Assembly: GCA_031288955.1 (NCBI GenBank)
Contig: JAITQJ010000150.1
Span: forward strand, 1-5,820
Direction of reading: 5' to 3'
DNA length: 5,820 bases
Origin: Planctomycetaceae bacterium
GTDB lineage: Bacteria; Planctomycetota; Planctomycetia; Pirellulales; Thermoguttaceae
Shown here piece by piece: positions 5,192-5,820 of the stretch. The translations under genes were made by a program, and so were the position numbers. The notes under the pieces were generated by a model. That model was not told where the DNA came from and searched no databases. It saw only the letters and a list, made by a program, of their open reading frames with translations. Each line of letters begins with the position of its first letter. Within the stretch, counting starts at the first letter, position 1.

Positions 5192-5820
5192 TTACTGTCC
5201 GCTAACTAGGGACACACGCACGCCACAGTGGAGGATCGTGCTGACAGGCGTGTCGTCGAACCGAAACGCCGACCGGCAATCCTCCGCGCCGTAGTTCCAA
5301 CTGCCGCCGCGGAGCACACGATTACTGCCGGACGAAGCACCTATGGGGTCAGTTACGTCATCCGCAGGATAAGCACCGTACCAATCGTTACACCACTCAT
5401 ACACGTTGCCGTGCATATCATACAAACCCCAAGCATTCGCTTGCTTTGTACCAACCTCGTGCGTCTTACTGTCGCTGTTCCTGTCGTACCACGCCATCTG
5501 GTCCAAATCACCCGCATAAGCATCGCTCGTCCCCGCTCGGCAAGCATATTCCCACTGCGCCTCCGTCGGCAGCGAAAATTTATATCCACGCGGGGCAATA
5601 TCCGCCGCCAATTTGCTCAACCGCGAAACAAACGTTCGGCAATCACTCCAAGATACACTCTCTACCGGTAACTTCGCTCCTTTGAAATGACTCGGATTCT
5701 CTCCCATTATCGACTCCCACTGCTCTTGTGTTACCTCCGTTTCCAGCATATAAAATCCTTGCGTCAACGTCACTTGGTGCGGCGTTGTCCCGCTGACGTG
5801 ATCGCCCATCGTGAACGTTC
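5192..5820 (-). CDS. SUMF1/FGE-fold domain protein, 5'-truncated by the window edge
   Basis: The reading frame is open to the window edge; three residues (TFT) precede the first visible Met at 5809, so the true start lies outside and that Met is not the start but part of the family's usual G-x-F-x-MG opening. Numbering from that Met (205 residues to the stop): ETEVTQEQW (23-31), LPTEAQWEYACRAG (80-93), WGLYDMHGNVYEW (127-139), RVLRGGSW (164-171) and CRSAFR (178-183). These are classic formylglycine-generating-enzyme sulfatase (SUMF1) domain motifs. In true FGEs, as known from the human enzyme, the motif GGSYMCHRSYC carries two catalytic cysteines. Here the first is Tyr173 and only the second, Cys178, remains. 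It is therefore probably a non-FGE member of the fold, many of which have unknown or binding roles. The upstream part, which may hold a signal peptide, kinase or other domain, is not visible. No sulfatase gene is in the window. Confidence 0.88.
   Translation of the reverse strand, partial: TFTMGDHVSGTTPHQVTLTQGFYMLETEVTQEQWESIMGENPSHFKGAKLPVESVSWSDCRTFVSRLSKLAADIAPRGYKFSLPTEAQWEYACRAGTSDAYAGDLDQMAWYDRNSDSKTHEVGTKQANAWGLYDMHGNVYEWCNDWYGAYPADDVTDPIGASSGSNRVLRGGSWNYGAEDCRSAFRFDDTPVSTILHCGVRVSLVSGQ

Noticed and set aside
5192..5820. Annotation as a functional formylglycine-generating enzyme
   Set aside because: One of the two catalytic cysteine positions is Tyr, and no sulfatase is visible, so only the fold assignment is supported.
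1..5820. CRISPR array, tRNA, rRNA, insertion sequence or phage genes
   Set aside because: No regularly spaced direct repeats, cloverleaf, transposase motif or terminal repeats flanking a gene were found on either strand.

Overview
The window carries four genes, all read from the minus strand: a large secreted glycoside hydrolase, a Tat-exported SGNH/GDSL esterase, the downstream part of a SUMF1/FGE-fold protein cut by the right edge, and probably the first 24 codons of an unidentified gene cut by the left edge. Bacterial sigma-70 style promoters, a twin-arginine leader, a large modular secreted glycosidase and a SUMF1-domain protein suggest a polysaccharide-degrading bacterium of the Planctomycetes/Lentisphaerae/Verrucomicrobia type. 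Base composition is moderate. The lineage is an inference from gene content; there is no rRNA or other marker gene.

In the direction of transcription (right to left): the SUMF1-domain gene enters from beyond 5820 and stops at 5192. A 222-base gap (4970-5191) follows, holding a remarkable set of overlapping inverted repeats (5112-5190) and a good promoter (4992-5021). The SGNH hydrolase runs 4969 to 4163. A 207-base gap (3956-4162) holds a long GC-rich palindrome (4084-4105) and a second promoter (3992-4020). The GH106-like hydrolase runs 3955 to 278. A 205-base gap (73-277) ends in the best promoter of the window (134-162, with an A-rich upstream tract and a palindrome across the -10 box) and a strong Shine-Dalgarno site in front of the partial gene that leaves at position 1.

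The esterase and the glycosidase both carry export signals, so they could work together on a decorated glycan: the SGNH enzyme removing acyl groups, the GH106-like enzyme cleaving a sugar, possibly a deoxysugar such as rhamnose, from the chain. Each gene appears to have its own promoter, so this looks like a row of single-gene units rather than one tight operon. The SUMF1-domain protein keeps only one of the two cysteines that formylglycine-generating enzymes need, so it should not be assumed to activate sulfatases.

No tRNA, rRNA, CRISPR array, transposase or phage gene is visible. No gap longer than 300 bases lacks a gene. The most interesting non-coding structures are the switch-like inverted repeats at 5112-5190 and the promoter/palindrome combination at 127-162.
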